Source: Elusimicrobiota bacterium
GTDB lineage: Bacteria; Elusimicrobiota; Elusimicrobia; UBA1565; UBA9628
Direction of reading: 5' to 3'
NCBI GenBank assembly: GCA_016194705.1
Contig: JACQAZ010000023.1
Span: forward strand, 1 to 64,000
DNA length: 64,000 nt
The notes beneath the pieces are model-generated. The model had not been told where the DNA came from, made no database searches, and saw only the letters and a list, made by a program, of their open reading frames with translations. Below, piece by piece: positions 42,155 to 49,570 of the stretch (position 1 is the stretch's first letter; each line of letters starts with the position of its first letter). A program made the translations under genes and the position numbers.

Positions 42155-43926
42155 ATCCCTTGCGCTCGCTCTCCTCCAAGCTTTCGCTGCTGACCTCGCT
42201 CTTCGTGCTCGGCGTCATCGCGGTCATGGCCCAGCGCATACTCACGGCCACCGAGCAGTCGCTGCTCGCGGAGATGCGCGTGCGCGCCGAGTTCTTCGCG
42301 CGCTCCTCGCGCGAGGGGCTGTTCCCCAAAGTCGACCCCTTCGCATTGCATTTCCACGTCTCCGAGCTCTTGAAGGAAAAAGCCGTCGTCTACGCCGCGG
42401 TCATGGACGGCGACGGGGTCTTCCTCTCTCATTCGACCCCGAGCCGCATCGGCGAAAAAGGCGCCGACCCGCTCTCGGTCCGCGCGCTCGCCAGCGAGAG
42501 CCCGCTGCTGCAGAGAATAACCGATCCCAAAGGGGCCGAGGCCTACGACCTCTCGGCGCCGGTCGTGGTGGCGGCCAAGCGCGTGGGCACGGTGCGCATT
42601 GGATTTAGCCGCGCCTCGGTCGACGAGGCGCTGCGCGAGCCCAAGCGCCAGCTGCTGGTCATCGCGGCGGCCGCCGTGCTGGCCTCGATCCTCGGCACGG
42701 TGCTCATCGTGGGCTGGCTGACCAGGCCGCTGCCGCTCTTGGCCAACGCGGCGCGCGAGGCCGGGCGCGGCAACTTCGACGTGCAGATCGAGTGGAAGAG
42801 CCGCGACGAGATCGGGACCTTGGCCCGCGCCTTCAACGAGATGACCACCGCCAACGCGCTGCTCTTCACCGCGATCCGGGAGGAGAAGGAGAAGCTCGCC
42901 ACCGTCTTTCAGGAAACCAGGGAAGGCATCGTCTGGACGCGCGCCGACGGCCGCATCCTGCTCATCAACCGCGCGGCGAGCTTCATGCTCGACTGCCGCG
43001 ACCGCTCTTTGGCCGACCTCTCGAGCGCGCTGACGGGCTTCGAGGTCAAGCCCGAGCTCAAGGCCGTGTTCGCGAGCTCCTCGCGCGCGATCCCCTGCGA
43101 GTTCGCGCGCCAAAAGCCCAAGCCCCTGGTCCTGGCGGGGATCGCGGGGCGCCTGGGCAGCGACGAGGACCCGGCGGGCTACCTTTTCGTCTTCCACGAC
43201 GCGACCATCGAGAAGCGCGAGGAGACCTTGGCGCGCAATTTCCTCTCGATCGTCTCGCACAAGCTGCGCACGCCGCTGGCGGTGGCCTTGGGCTACGCCG
43301 AGATGATGCAGAACGACGCCAAGTCCCTCAACGCCTTCCACGCGCAGGCCCTGGGCAAGATCGCGGGCGAGAACGAGAAGCTGCGCTCGCTGGTGGAAAA
43401 GCTGCTGCTGTTCACGACGGTGCAGAGCCCCGACGCCATCAAGCTCGTGAGGGTCACGACCGGAATCGCGACCGTGGCCGCGGCCGCGGTCAAGTCGATG
43501 AAGGGCCTGCTCGAGAAAAATTCCGTCGCGTTCAAGTGGGACCCCGAGGCGCTGGCGACTTTGCCTCCGCTGCAGCTCGACGCCCAGATGATCGAAGAGG
43601 CGATCAAGAACCTCATCGACAACGCCGTCAAGTTCAACCGCTCCGCCAAAAAAGAAGTCGCGCTGTCGGCGGCGCTCTTGGGCTCGGAGGTGCGCGTTTC
43701 GGTGACCGACAACGGCCCCGGCATCCCGAGCGAGGAGCACCCGAAGCTCTTCAAGAAGTTCTACCAGGTCGACCAGGACTTCACGGGCCAGATTCCGGGG
43801 ATGGGCCTAGGGCTGGCCTTCGTGCGCAACGTCGCCGAGGCCCACGGCGGCAAGGCGGGGTTGACCTCTCCCCCCGGCGGCGGCTGCGAGTTCTACTTCA
43901 CCTTGCCGGTTTCGGCGGAAGGCTGA
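42151..43926 (+). CDS. Sensor histidine kinase (sensor, HAMP, PAS, HisKA, HATPase)
   Basis: This 591-residue protein has a transmembrane helix at about 9-27, a periplasmic sensor domain (single-Cache size), a second helix near 172-194, HAMP (WLTRPLPLLANAAREAGRGNFDVQI), a PAS-like segment with GIVWTRADGRILLINRAA, a HisKA phosphoacceptor in SHKLRTPLAVALGY (H370) and an HATPase domain (NLIDNAVKFN, DNGPGIP, GMGLGLAFV). The TTG start overlaps the previous stop (TTGA). No response regulator is adjacent; the orphan receivers at 29644 and 34403 are possible partners. Confidence 0.9.
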   Translation: MNPLRSLSSKLSLLTSLFVLGVIAVMAQRILTATEQSLLAEMRVRAEFFARSSREGLFPKVDPFALHFHVSELLKEKAVVYAAVMDGDGVFLSHSTPSRIGEKGADPLSVRALASESPLLQRITDPKGAEAYDLSAPVVVAAKRVGTVRIGFSRASVDEALREPKRQLLVIAAAAVLASILGTVLIVGWLTRPLPLLANAAREAGRGNFDVQIEWKSRDEIGTLARAFNEMTTANALLFTAIREEKEKLATVFQETREGIVWTRADGRILLINRAASFMLDCRDRSLADLSSALTGFEVKPELKAVFASSSRAIPCEFARQKPKPLVLAGIAGRLGSDEDPAGYLFVFHDATIEKREETLARNFLSIVSHKLRTPLAVALGYAEMMQNDAKSLNAFHAQALGKIAGENEKLRSLVEKLLLFTTVQSPDAIKLVRVTTGIATVAAAAVKSMKGLLEKNSVAFKWDPEALATLPPLQLDAQMIEEAIKNLIDNAVKFNRSAKKEVALSAALLGSEVRVSVTDNGPGIPSEEHPKLFKKFYQVDQDFTGQIPGMGLGLAFVRNVAEAHGGKAGLTSPPGGGCEFYFTLPVSAEG

Positions 43927-44421
43927 AGCCGATCTTGCGGGGCTCGCTGAGCACTTCCTCCCTAATCGCATCGATGAGCTCTCCGATGTCGGCGTCGTGC
44001 CTGTCGACCCGCTTCTCCAGTTGGCCAAGCTTTTTGAGAATCTCCCGGTTCTGGGCCCCAAGCTCGCGCAGCTTCACGAAGGCGCGCATGATCGAGATGT
44101 TGGCCTGGATCGCCTTCTTGCTGTTCAGGACGCTCGAGAGCATGGCGACGCCTTGCTCCGTGAAGGCGTAGGGCGGCTTGCGCAACCCCATCTTCACCCC
44201 CAAATTGGAAGTCACAAATTGTGACTTCCAATTCGGGTTTCGGCAGGGTCGAGCTTGAACATGAAGTCGTCTGGAAAACGTTCCAAGTTCCGTTTGACGG
44301 CCTGGATGAGGGCTTTCGGTGGGACTTCGTAGAGCCGGGCAAGATCGGTGCTGAGCATGACCTTGCGGCCCCGGATGCGGAATATCAACTGGTCCAGAGG
44401 TCCGGCGATTGGGGTGTCCAT
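43898..44421 (-). pseudogene. ORF6N-domain DNA-binding protein gene, frameshifted
   Basis: The first part (44421 to 44212) reads LIFRIRGRKVMLSTDLARLYEV and FPDDFMFKLDPAETR, the ORF6N domain. The second part (44215 to 43898) reads RKPPYAFTEQGVAMLSSVLNSKKAIQANISIMRAF and then a coiled coil. Adding a single base near 44231-44236 would join them as ETRNWKSQFVTSNLG, which matches the family, so one base has been lost. The break coincides with a perfect 31-bp palindrome. ORF6N proteins are phage-related DNA-binding proteins often found in accessory DNA. The 3' end overlaps the convergent kinase gene by 29 bases. A split but coupled gene (GTG at 44215 over the stop) is an alternative. Confidence 0.75.
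44203..44233. repeat. Perfect 31-bp palindrome inside the ORF6N gene
   Basis: Arms AATTGGAAGTCACAA and TTGTGACTTCCAATT around a single A. In the gene it encodes the conserved KSQFVTS segment. Related palindromes lie just upstream of the gene. Confidence 0.85.
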
Positions 44422-44427
44422 GAAGAG

Positions 44428-44457
44428 TATACGATTGACCCCCCTAAAATGTTCCCT
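44428..44457 (-). repeat. 30-nt dispersed motif, copy 1
   Basis: On the minus strand: GGGAACA at the start, TT at 9-10, a run of G, then TCAATCGTAT and AC. It ends 7 bases before the ORF6N ATG and contains TATACT. Copies 2 and 3 (57648-57677 plus; 49406-49435 minus) keep the same blocks at identical spacing. Confidence 0.7.
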
Positions 44458-44460
44458 AAC

Positions 44461-44591
44461 TTGAGGTCACAATTTGTGACCTCAAACGATGGTCGCGCAA
44501 TAAGGCATGTTAAGGCCATATATTTTTTGAGGTGCCAAATTGGAACCTCAAGTCGTCGGGGTGGGCTTTAAGGTCGCAGATTGCGACCTTA
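44461..44591. repeat. Three palindromes upstream of the ORF6N gene
   Basis: Perfect palindrome TTGAGGTCACAA/TTGTGACCTCAA around a T (44461-44485). Then TTGAGGTGCCAA/TTGGAACCTCAA with one mismatch (44527-44551), and TAAGGTCGCA/TGCGACCTTA (44569-44591). All resemble the palindrome in the ORF6N gene. Read as protein on the plus strand they give LRSQFVTSN, LRCQIGTSS and LRSQIATLH. The last one lies 9 bases beyond the trxB stop and may also stop transcription. Confidence 0.8.
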
Positions 44592-44599
44592 CACGAATT

Positions 44600-45535
44600 C
44601 TATTCGTGCCCGGCGAGGTACCGCTCGGCCTCGAGCGCCGCCATGCAGCCGGTGCCGGCCGCGGTGACGGCCTGGCGGTAGCGGGTGTCCATCACGTCGC
44701 CCGCGGCGAACACCCCTTTGACGGAAGTCCGCGTGCGGCCGTCGGTCACGATGTAGCCCTCGGGGTCGAGCTTGACCTGTTCTTTGAGGAAGCCGGTCGT
44801 GGGGTTGTGGCCGATCGCGACGAAGACGCCGTCGCATTTGACGTCGGTCGTCTGGTTGGTCTTGAGGTTCTTGAGCTTGGCGCCCTCGACGTGGCCGTTG
44901 CCGAGGATCTCAGCGATGGCGGAATCCCATATGAAAGAGATCTTGGGGTTCTTCTTGGCGCGGTCCTGCATGATCATGGAGGCGCGCAAGGTGTCCCTGC
45001 GGTGGATGACGGTGACCTTGGTGGCGAATTTGGTCAGGAAAGTCGCTTCCTCCATCGCGGTGTCGCCGCCGCCGACGACGAGGACTTCCTTTCCTTTGAA
45101 AAAGAATCCGTCGCAGGTCGCGCAGGCCGAGACGCCGTGGCCCATGAGGCGCTTTTCCGATTCGATGTTGAGGAGCTTGGCGTTGGCGCCGGTCGCGATG
45201 ATCAGGGAATCAGCCGTGGCTTCCTTTCCTTCTGTCGTTCTTAATTTGAAAGGGCGTTTGGAGAGATCGACTTCTTCGACGAGCTCGGGGATGATGGTGA
45301 CGTTGAGGCGCTCGCACTGCTTCTGCATGCGCTCCATGAGCTCGGGGCCCAGGACGGGTTCGGGGAAGCCGGGGAAGTTCTCGACGTCACTCGTGATCAT
45401 GAGTTGGCCGCCCATCGAGACGCCGCCGAAGAGAAGGGGGTCGAGGTTGGCGCGGGCGGCGTAGATGGCGGCGGTGTAGCCGGCGCTGCCTGAGCCGATG
45501 ATGACGGCTTTTTTGGCGAAGCTCTTGTCGCTCAC
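44600..45535 (-). CDS. trxB: Thioredoxin reductase
   Basis: This 311-residue low-molecular-weight reductase has the FAD motif AVIIGSGSAGYTAAIYAARA, the redox pair in ACATCDGFFF (C138, C141), the NADPH motif LVVGGGDTAMEEATFL and the C-terminal VFAAGDVMDTRYRQAVTAAGTGCMAA. It reduces thioredoxin with NADPH. It is a housekeeping gene with host-like GC content between accessory genes, so the island is not one continuous insertion. Confidence 0.95.
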   Translation of the reverse strand: MSDKSFAKKAVIIGSGSAGYTAAIYAARANLDPLLFGGVSMGGQLMITSDVENFPGFPEPVLGPELMERMQKQCERLNVTIIPELVEEVDLSKRPFKLRTTEGKEATADSLIIATGANAKLLNIESEKRLMGHGVSACATCDGFFFKGKEVLVVGGGDTAMEEATFLTKFATKVTVIHRRDTLRASMIMQDRAKKNPKISFIWDSAIAEILGNGHVEGAKLKNLKTNQTTDVKCDGVFVAIGHNPTTGFLKEQVKLDPEGYIVTDGRTRTSVKGVFAAGDVMDTRYRQAVTAAGTGCMAALEAERYLAGHE

Positions 45536-45570
45536 GAGGTGATTATAACATTTTGGATTTGGGACGGAGC

Positions 45571-47034
45571 CTATTCAGTCAGAATGGGTCGTATCTGTTG
45601 CAGATAACGAGTCTCGAACGTATTCAACAGCCCTTCCGGGAGCTCGATCCCTCGGATTCTTCTAAAATCATCGAATGGAACAATAAATTCCGCTTCATTT
45701 TGCGCGTCCTCTGGTTTGAAAAGCTCGAATTCAATTTGAGGCTCGTTTGCGGTGTTGCGGAGATTTACGTATGCCCCATAATCAATGGAAAAAATATCAT
45801 ACCGAACACCCGGTTTATGCTTGCGTGACCACCCCCGCTTCATAATATGCAACAGCCTCAGATCGAATAGCTTAAGAATGATGCGGGCGCGTGAAAAGCG
45901 TTGCTCAACCAGAAAGGTCCGTGCCTTTCTCTTTCCGATTACTTCGTCTACAATTGTATTTAGAAAATCTCGAAGGAGAGGCTCGTCCTGCACGTTCTTC
46001 AGTTTGTCCTGGACATACCATCCTTCGGTCGCCTTTCGAACGTGAGGAACTCCGATCGGGCGTCTTGTTTGTAGCGCGTCGAAGTATGCCCTTGAGAATA
46101 TATACAGGAAGTCGCGCGGGACACCCTCGCAGGCTCTGACCAGTTCGGATAACGCCTCGCGTTGGGTAAAACAGTTGATTATTAGCCAATCGTGCGGATC
46201 ATCTTTTGGGAGAGAGTAGCTGGATTCCAAGTGCTTGAACAATACGGCCGCGAGAAACTTTTCTACCTTATCCGTCTCCTTATCGTAAACCAGATATGCG
46301 TCAAGATCCGTGTCGATGGCGATGTCAGCCCCAACATCGAACCCGATAGTGCTTGCGCCATGTTGAGTGGCTCGGCCAAAGCGCGATTGAAATCCGATGG
46401 CAGCAATTTTTATTACGATTTTTGGACTGTGAAAAAAAGTGCGCTTAATTAACTCGGCTAAGTAGGGTTGGACGAGGTAGGGGACCGCGACCCATTCGTC
46501 CAAGATGAGGGTGAAGCGCGGGATGGAAAGTAAATGCAAAAAGTCCTCGAACTGTTTGCAATAATCTGCATACTTGTCCGCTGCGCTGAGGTCGGCCATT
46601 TTAATCAGCTGTCCCGTCGCTTTAATCTTGTTATCCTTCGATACCGTGCCGCGGCGATAAATATCCTGCAAGCAAAACTCTTCAATACGCCTACAGATGG
46701 AATGGTGCAGCTTATTGGCGGTCAGTTCCGCGCTCTCAGTCGCTACCAGTGGGCCACTGCCGAGCCGCTGATAGTTCAAGTAGAGGCAAGACTCGCCTGG
46801 CTGTATTGATTCAGCTAATTTCAACAGGAGGTGGCTCTTCCCTGAGCCACGTCTTCCCATGATGATTTGCCGACGAGTGTTTTGAAGTTGAACTAGTAGC
46901 CCGGCATCGACGAAGCTTTCTGTAATCGCTCTGCTAATATCATCGACCTGGAGTTCCGCTCGTGGCTGAATTTTAGAGACTGCCCGCTGAAACTCATCGC
47001 TGAAGAGGTCGAAAGGAGCGGCTTTGTTTCCCAC
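45571..47034 (-). CDS. P-loop ATPase partner of DUF4062 protein
   Basis: The Walker A of this 487-residue protein is GRRGSGKSHLL (near residue 60) and Walker B is FTLILDEWVAVP (near 178). The layout, with an N-terminal ATPase and a helical C-terminal part that may contain a winged helix (RTFLVEQRFSRARIILKLFDLRLLHIMKRG), resembles ORC/STAND-like AAA+ proteins. I cannot place it in a named family. The start is GTG, with the upstream stop TAG directly adjacent, so it is the second gene of a two-gene operon. Codon use and base composition are much AT-richer than its neighbours, a sign of transfer. It may be a nucleotide switch for the partner. Confidence 0.8.
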   Translation of the reverse strand: MGNKAAPFDLFSDEFQRAVSKIQPRAELQVDDISRAITESFVDAGLLVQLQNTRRQIIMGRRGSGKSHLLLKLAESIQPGESCLYLNYQRLGSGPLVATESAELTANKLHHSICRRIEEFCLQDIYRRGTVSKDNKIKATGQLIKMADLSAADKYADYCKQFEDFLHLLSIPRFTLILDEWVAVPYLVQPYLAELIKRTFFHSPKIVIKIAAIGFQSRFGRATQHGASTIGFDVGADIAIDTDLDAYLVYDKETDKVEKFLAAVLFKHLESSYSLPKDDPHDWLIINCFTQREALSELVRACEGVPRDFLYIFSRAYFDALQTRRPIGVPHVRKATEGWYVQDKLKNVQDEPLLRDFLNTIVDEVIGKRKARTFLVEQRFSRARIILKLFDLRLLHIMKRGWSRKHKPGVRYDIFSIDYGAYVNLRNTANEPQIEFELFKPEDAQNEAEFIVPFDDFRRIRGIELPEGLLNTFETRYLQQIRPILTE

Positions 47035-48258
47035 CTATTTCTTTTTCTCACCGTCGCGACATTGAGGACAGAATTGATCAGTATGAAGTGGATCAGGGGT
47101 CCAGCACTGGGAACATAGTGCACGCAGGCACCGGGGGCAGTACCTCAACATGTACGGCATCTGTTGAGCGTTGCATCCCTTACACATGACTGGCGTAAGG
47201 GTGATTGATCCGCCGATAAGAGAGGACAACCCTCTACCGAGTACGCTGAGTGGTGTGGCCATTAGATTCGTAACGCCTTGTGTGGGAAATCCAGTAGATA
47301 GTACGGTGCCCATCGACGGTGAAGAGAAGACCATGGCGGCATTTGCTTGTTCTTTGCGCGTTATCTCACCTTCGAGCTTTGAAATCTTCACGGTGAGTTC
47401 CACGACCCTCTTCTCCAGTTTGGTCTTTTCTTCCCCGGTTTTTTTCCCTTGCTCAATCTTCCCTTTAGAGTCCTCCAGTTCTTTCCTTAATGTGGTGTCT
47501 TGAACCCGGAGATCAGCAAGGTCTTTTTCTTTTTTCTCGAAAGCCTCGACCAATTCACGGGTGACACCTATCTCACGGAGTTTATCAAGGCGCTTCTCGG
47601 GAGACAGTTCTTCCATGACTCGGCCAAATGCCCGAATCACGGTCTGGACATGTAGTTCTTTTATCATGAATACCTCAGCGAGATGATTGAGCAACTTGCC
47701 TTGGACATCACGTTTAATGGAGGTTACATCCCGGAACGGACGAATCCAGGGGATTTGATCCGTGGTTTTTATTTCGCTCAGGAATTCCAACGCCTCGAAA
47801 TCTACGCCTTTCGGCAGCGCTTTGGAGAGTATTCTTCGGGCACGGTCACGATCTCCCTTCTGCGAAGCAAGCGCTGTCCGGTAGGTTTGATAATGCGCAC
47901 TGATATCCTCTCTCACGAACACCAGAATGCGTTTTCCAAGCTTGTGTGCGTAAATATATTCTGCATGCGTAGGAGAGATATGGCGTTGACCAATTTCTTT
48001 GAAATTCGGCCACTTTAAAGGCTTCCCATATCGCCCATCGATAACAATGATGACGACAAAACTAGCAGCGAGTACGGGGAGACAAGATTCCCACGGTGCT
48101 AGACCCGGGGTCAGATCCGGGAATCCATCTTCGGAGCTTAGCTTCGGTGAGTAGCCAAGCTCCCGTAGGAAACGGGCTAGCTCCGCTCTTAAATCGACGA
48201 GGTTATACTCAGTTGAACTGACAAAGATGGGGAACTCGTATCTGCTGGTATCATCCAT
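47035..48258 (-). CDS. DUF4062 protein with coiled coil and C-terminal zinc ribbons
   Basis: Residues 8-140 of this 407-residue protein are DUF4062: PIFVSSTEYNLVDLRAEL, then SFVVIIVIDGRYG, then THAEYIYAHKLGKRILVFV. This TIR-like fold is found at the N-terminus of many STAND NTPases. Residues about 215-300 are a long coiled coil (KKEKDLADLRVQDTTLRKELEDSKGKI). The C-terminus has four CxxC pairs (CKGC, CPRC, CSQC, CPQC), i.e. a double zinc ribbon. Usually DUF4062 is fused to an NTPase; here the ATPase is a separate downstream gene. AT-rich, horizontally acquired by inference. Possibly antiviral or signalling; not demonstrated. Confidence 0.82.
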   Translation of the reverse strand: MDDTSRYEFPIFVSSTEYNLVDLRAELARFLRELGYSPKLSSEDGFPDLTPGLAPWESCLPVLAASFVVIIVIDGRYGKPLKWPNFKEIGQRHISPTHAEYIYAHKLGKRILVFVREDISAHYQTYRTALASQKGDRDRARRILSKALPKGVDFEALEFLSEIKTTDQIPWIRPFRDVTSIKRDVQGKLLNHLAEVFMIKELHVQTVIRAFGRVMEELSPEKRLDKLREIGVTRELVEAFEKKEKDLADLRVQDTTLRKELEDSKGKIEQGKKTGEEKTKLEKRVVELTVKISKLEGEITRKEQANAAMVFSSPSMGTVLSTGFPTQGVTNLMATPLSVLGRGLSSLIGGSITLTPVMCKGCNAQQMPYMLRYCPRCLRALCSQCWTPDPLHTDQFCPQCRDGEKKK

Positions 48259-48330
48259 ATCGTTGAAGATCTCTTGGGGTTTGCCTCAGGGGCGGGACAA
48301 AAAAGACGCACTAAACTTTCCCTACCAAAG

Positions 48331-48360
48331 ATTATATTGTTTTCGCGTCTACTGTTTCAA
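48331..48360 (-). promoter_or_regulatory. Promoter of the DUF4062/ATPase operon
   Basis: On the minus strand TTGAAA (48355-48360), 18-base spacer, TATAAT (48331-48336), about 70 bases before the ATG at 48258. Confidence 0.75.
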
Positions 48361-48372
48361 CGATTCGTAGGG

Positions 48373-48575
48373 TCAGGAAGCCTTGGCAGGCACGGCCTCG
48401 CCCAGCTCCACCAGCGTCTCGCGCAGGCGCGCGTCGTGCTTGTGGCTCTCAAGCCGCGCCGCCAAGCTTGTAGGCGCACGGCACGACGAGCAACGTCAGG
48501 AAGGTCGACACCGTCACCCCTCCTATAATAACGAGCGCCGTCGGCACGCGCGTCTCCGCCCCGGGGCCCCTAGCG
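48373..48575 (-). pseudogene. RND efflux pump 3' remnant 1
   Basis: On the minus strand the frame GAETRVPTALVIIGG and VTVSTFLTLLVVPCAYKL is the last transmembrane region of AcrB/CusA-type RND pumps. It then runs into a stop; a frame shift later LESHKHDARLRETLVELGEAVPAKAS follows and stops at 48373. The rest of the pump is absent. It looks like the decayed 3' end of an efflux gene left when the neighbouring module arrived. Confidence 0.7.
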
Positions 48576-48591
48576 TCCTTTCGCTTAGTGT

Positions 48592-48966
48592 TCAAGGGAG
48601 CCCATCGGCGACTAACGTGCCCGCCAACCGGGACGGCGAGACCGACTCCCGCCTGGCCCGCGCGGTCAGGGCCCGGTACTTGGTCTCGGGGATCCAGAAC
48701 TTGACCTGATGCTTCGGCTCCGAGACCGGTCGGCCGCGGCGCAGCTTGAGGGTCTTGCGGATCGTCCGATGAACCTTGCCCATGATCGCACGTCCCCCCT
48801 CCAGCGGGACGCCGGAGACGGAATAACCGACTTCTCCCTCCGCGGTCTCGAAGAGCGTGACGGAAGGCCGCGAGGGGATCGTCGCGGCCAACTCGCGGTT
48901 GATCTGCCCTTCGATCCGACGCAGTCTTGTCGTCTTCGACAGTTCAAAGAATTTCACCTTGCTCAT
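48592..48966 (-). CDS. Small basic hypothetical protein of a two-gene module
   Basis: This 124-residue basic protein starts MSKVKFFELSKTTRLRRIEGQINREL. A middle beta segment (TLFETAEGEVGYSVSGVPLEGG) is followed by a C-terminal part (HQVKFWIPETKYRALTARARRESVSPSRLAGTLV) that looks like a ribbon-helix-helix or MetJ-type DNA-binding unit. It lies 2 bases from the gene upstream of it on the same strand, so the two form an operon. A role as antitoxin or repressor is an inference. Confidence 0.6.
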   Translation of the reverse strand: MSKVKFFELSKTTRLRRIEGQINRELAATIPSRPSVTLFETAEGEVGYSVSGVPLEGGRAIMGKVHRTIRKTLKLRRGRPVSEPKHQVKFWIPETKYRALTARARRESVSPSRLAGTLVADGLP

Positions 48967-48968
48967 GA

Positions 48969-49337
48969 TTACCCCCGAAAGACCAGAAATCCTTCAGCCG
49001 GACAAGCGATAACCGCCATCGACTCTTGGCCGAGTCCCGTTCCGACGAGATCCGCCAATCGCTCGATATCGGCCTTTCTCTTGCGATACTCCGCCCGGGA
49101 CGTCATCGCAACGACGGCCGGCTCTTCATCGTCTACGATAACCGTCCCATCCATCATGCGATAGGCTCCAACGGAGTGCAGCACCCTCGCTCCTCCAAAC
49201 CACCTGGAAAAGGCCTCGACGACCTCCCCAACAGCCTGGTCGATTCGTGTCTTCGCCAGAGCTTTTCGATGTTGGTCAAAGCGCGGGATCGGGATGGCGA
49301 TCAGGAAGCTAAGTTTCTTCCGGAGGCCCGACGCCAT
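48969..49337 (-). CDS. Hypothetical protein, first gene of a two-gene module
   Basis: This 122-residue protein has FLIAIPIPRFDQHRKALAKTRIDQAVGEVVEAFSRWFGG, then MMDGTVIVDDEEPAVVAMTSRAEY and AVIACPAEGFLVF. The alternating helix-strand pattern is that of a small alpha/beta domain; I recognise no family. It has its own promoter (49365-49393) with two tandem copies of AGGGACTA between promoter and ATG, which could bind a regulator. With the gene behind it, it may be a small regulatory or toxin-antitoxin-like pair. Confidence 0.6.
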   Translation of the reverse strand: MASGLRKKLSFLIAIPIPRFDQHRKALAKTRIDQAVGEVVEAFSRWFGGARVLHSVGAYRMMDGTVIVDDEEPAVVAMTSRAEYRKRKADIERLADLVGTGLGQESMAVIACPAEGFLVFRG

Positions 49338-49364
49338 AATTATTAGTCCCTTAGTCCCTATTAA

Positions 49365-49393
49365 ATAGTAGCCCCTCGGCGGCGTCCTGTCAA
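49365..49393 (-). promoter_or_regulatory. Promoter of the two-gene module
   Basis: On the minus strand TTGACA (49388-49393), 17-base spacer, TACTAT (49365-49370). Downstream before the ATG, AGGGACTA is repeated twice in tandem (49346-49361 region). Confidence 0.7.
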
Positions 49394-49405
49394 GGGCTCA
49401 CTATT

Positions 49406-49435
49406 ACATACGATCGAGGGGGTCGAATTGTTCCC
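49406..49435 (-). repeat. 30-nt dispersed motif, copy 3
   Basis: On the minus strand GGGAACAATT, eight bases, TCGATCGTAT, GT. Here the central run is mostly C instead of G. It lies 13 bases upstream of the -35 box of the two-gene module. Confidence 0.6.
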
Positions 49436-49457
49436 GTTGTATACCGGAGTCGGCGCG

Positions 49458-49499
49458 TCAGGAGGACTTCGCCGGCACAGCTTCGCCCAACTCGACGAA
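49458..49499 (-). pseudogene. RND efflux pump 3' remnant 2
   Basis: The minus strand encodes FVELGEAVPAKSS and a stop, nearly the same tail as remnant 1 (LVELGEAVPAKAS) but with many silent differences. It therefore comes from a different paralogous pump and is not a recent copy. It is only about 14 codons. Confidence 0.55.
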
Positions 49500-49507
49500 A
49501 AACACCC

Positions 49508-49536
49508 TTGACAAACAGAGCTTTCTAGTCTATACT
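49508..49536 (+). promoter_or_regulatory. Promoter of the XRE/nucleotidyltransferase pair
   Basis: TTGACA (49508-49513), 17-base spacer, TATACT (49531-49536); close to consensus. The palindromic operator begins directly after the -10 box. Confidence 0.85.
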
Positions 49537-49570
49537 ATTTTAATAGAAATAATTTTATTTCTATTAAAAT
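49537..49570. promoter_or_regulatory. Perfect palindromic operator in front of XRE gene
   Basis: ATTTTAATAGAAATAA (49537-49552) is exactly inverted at 49555-49570 with a 2-base centre. It fills the whole gap between the -10 box and the ATG. It is probably the binding site for autorepression by the XRE protein. Confidence 0.8.

Noticed and set aside
44203..44240. Programmed -1 frameshifting in the ORF6N gene
   Set aside because: No X XXY YYZ slippery heptamer; adding one base restores the family motif, so a deletion is the simpler reading.
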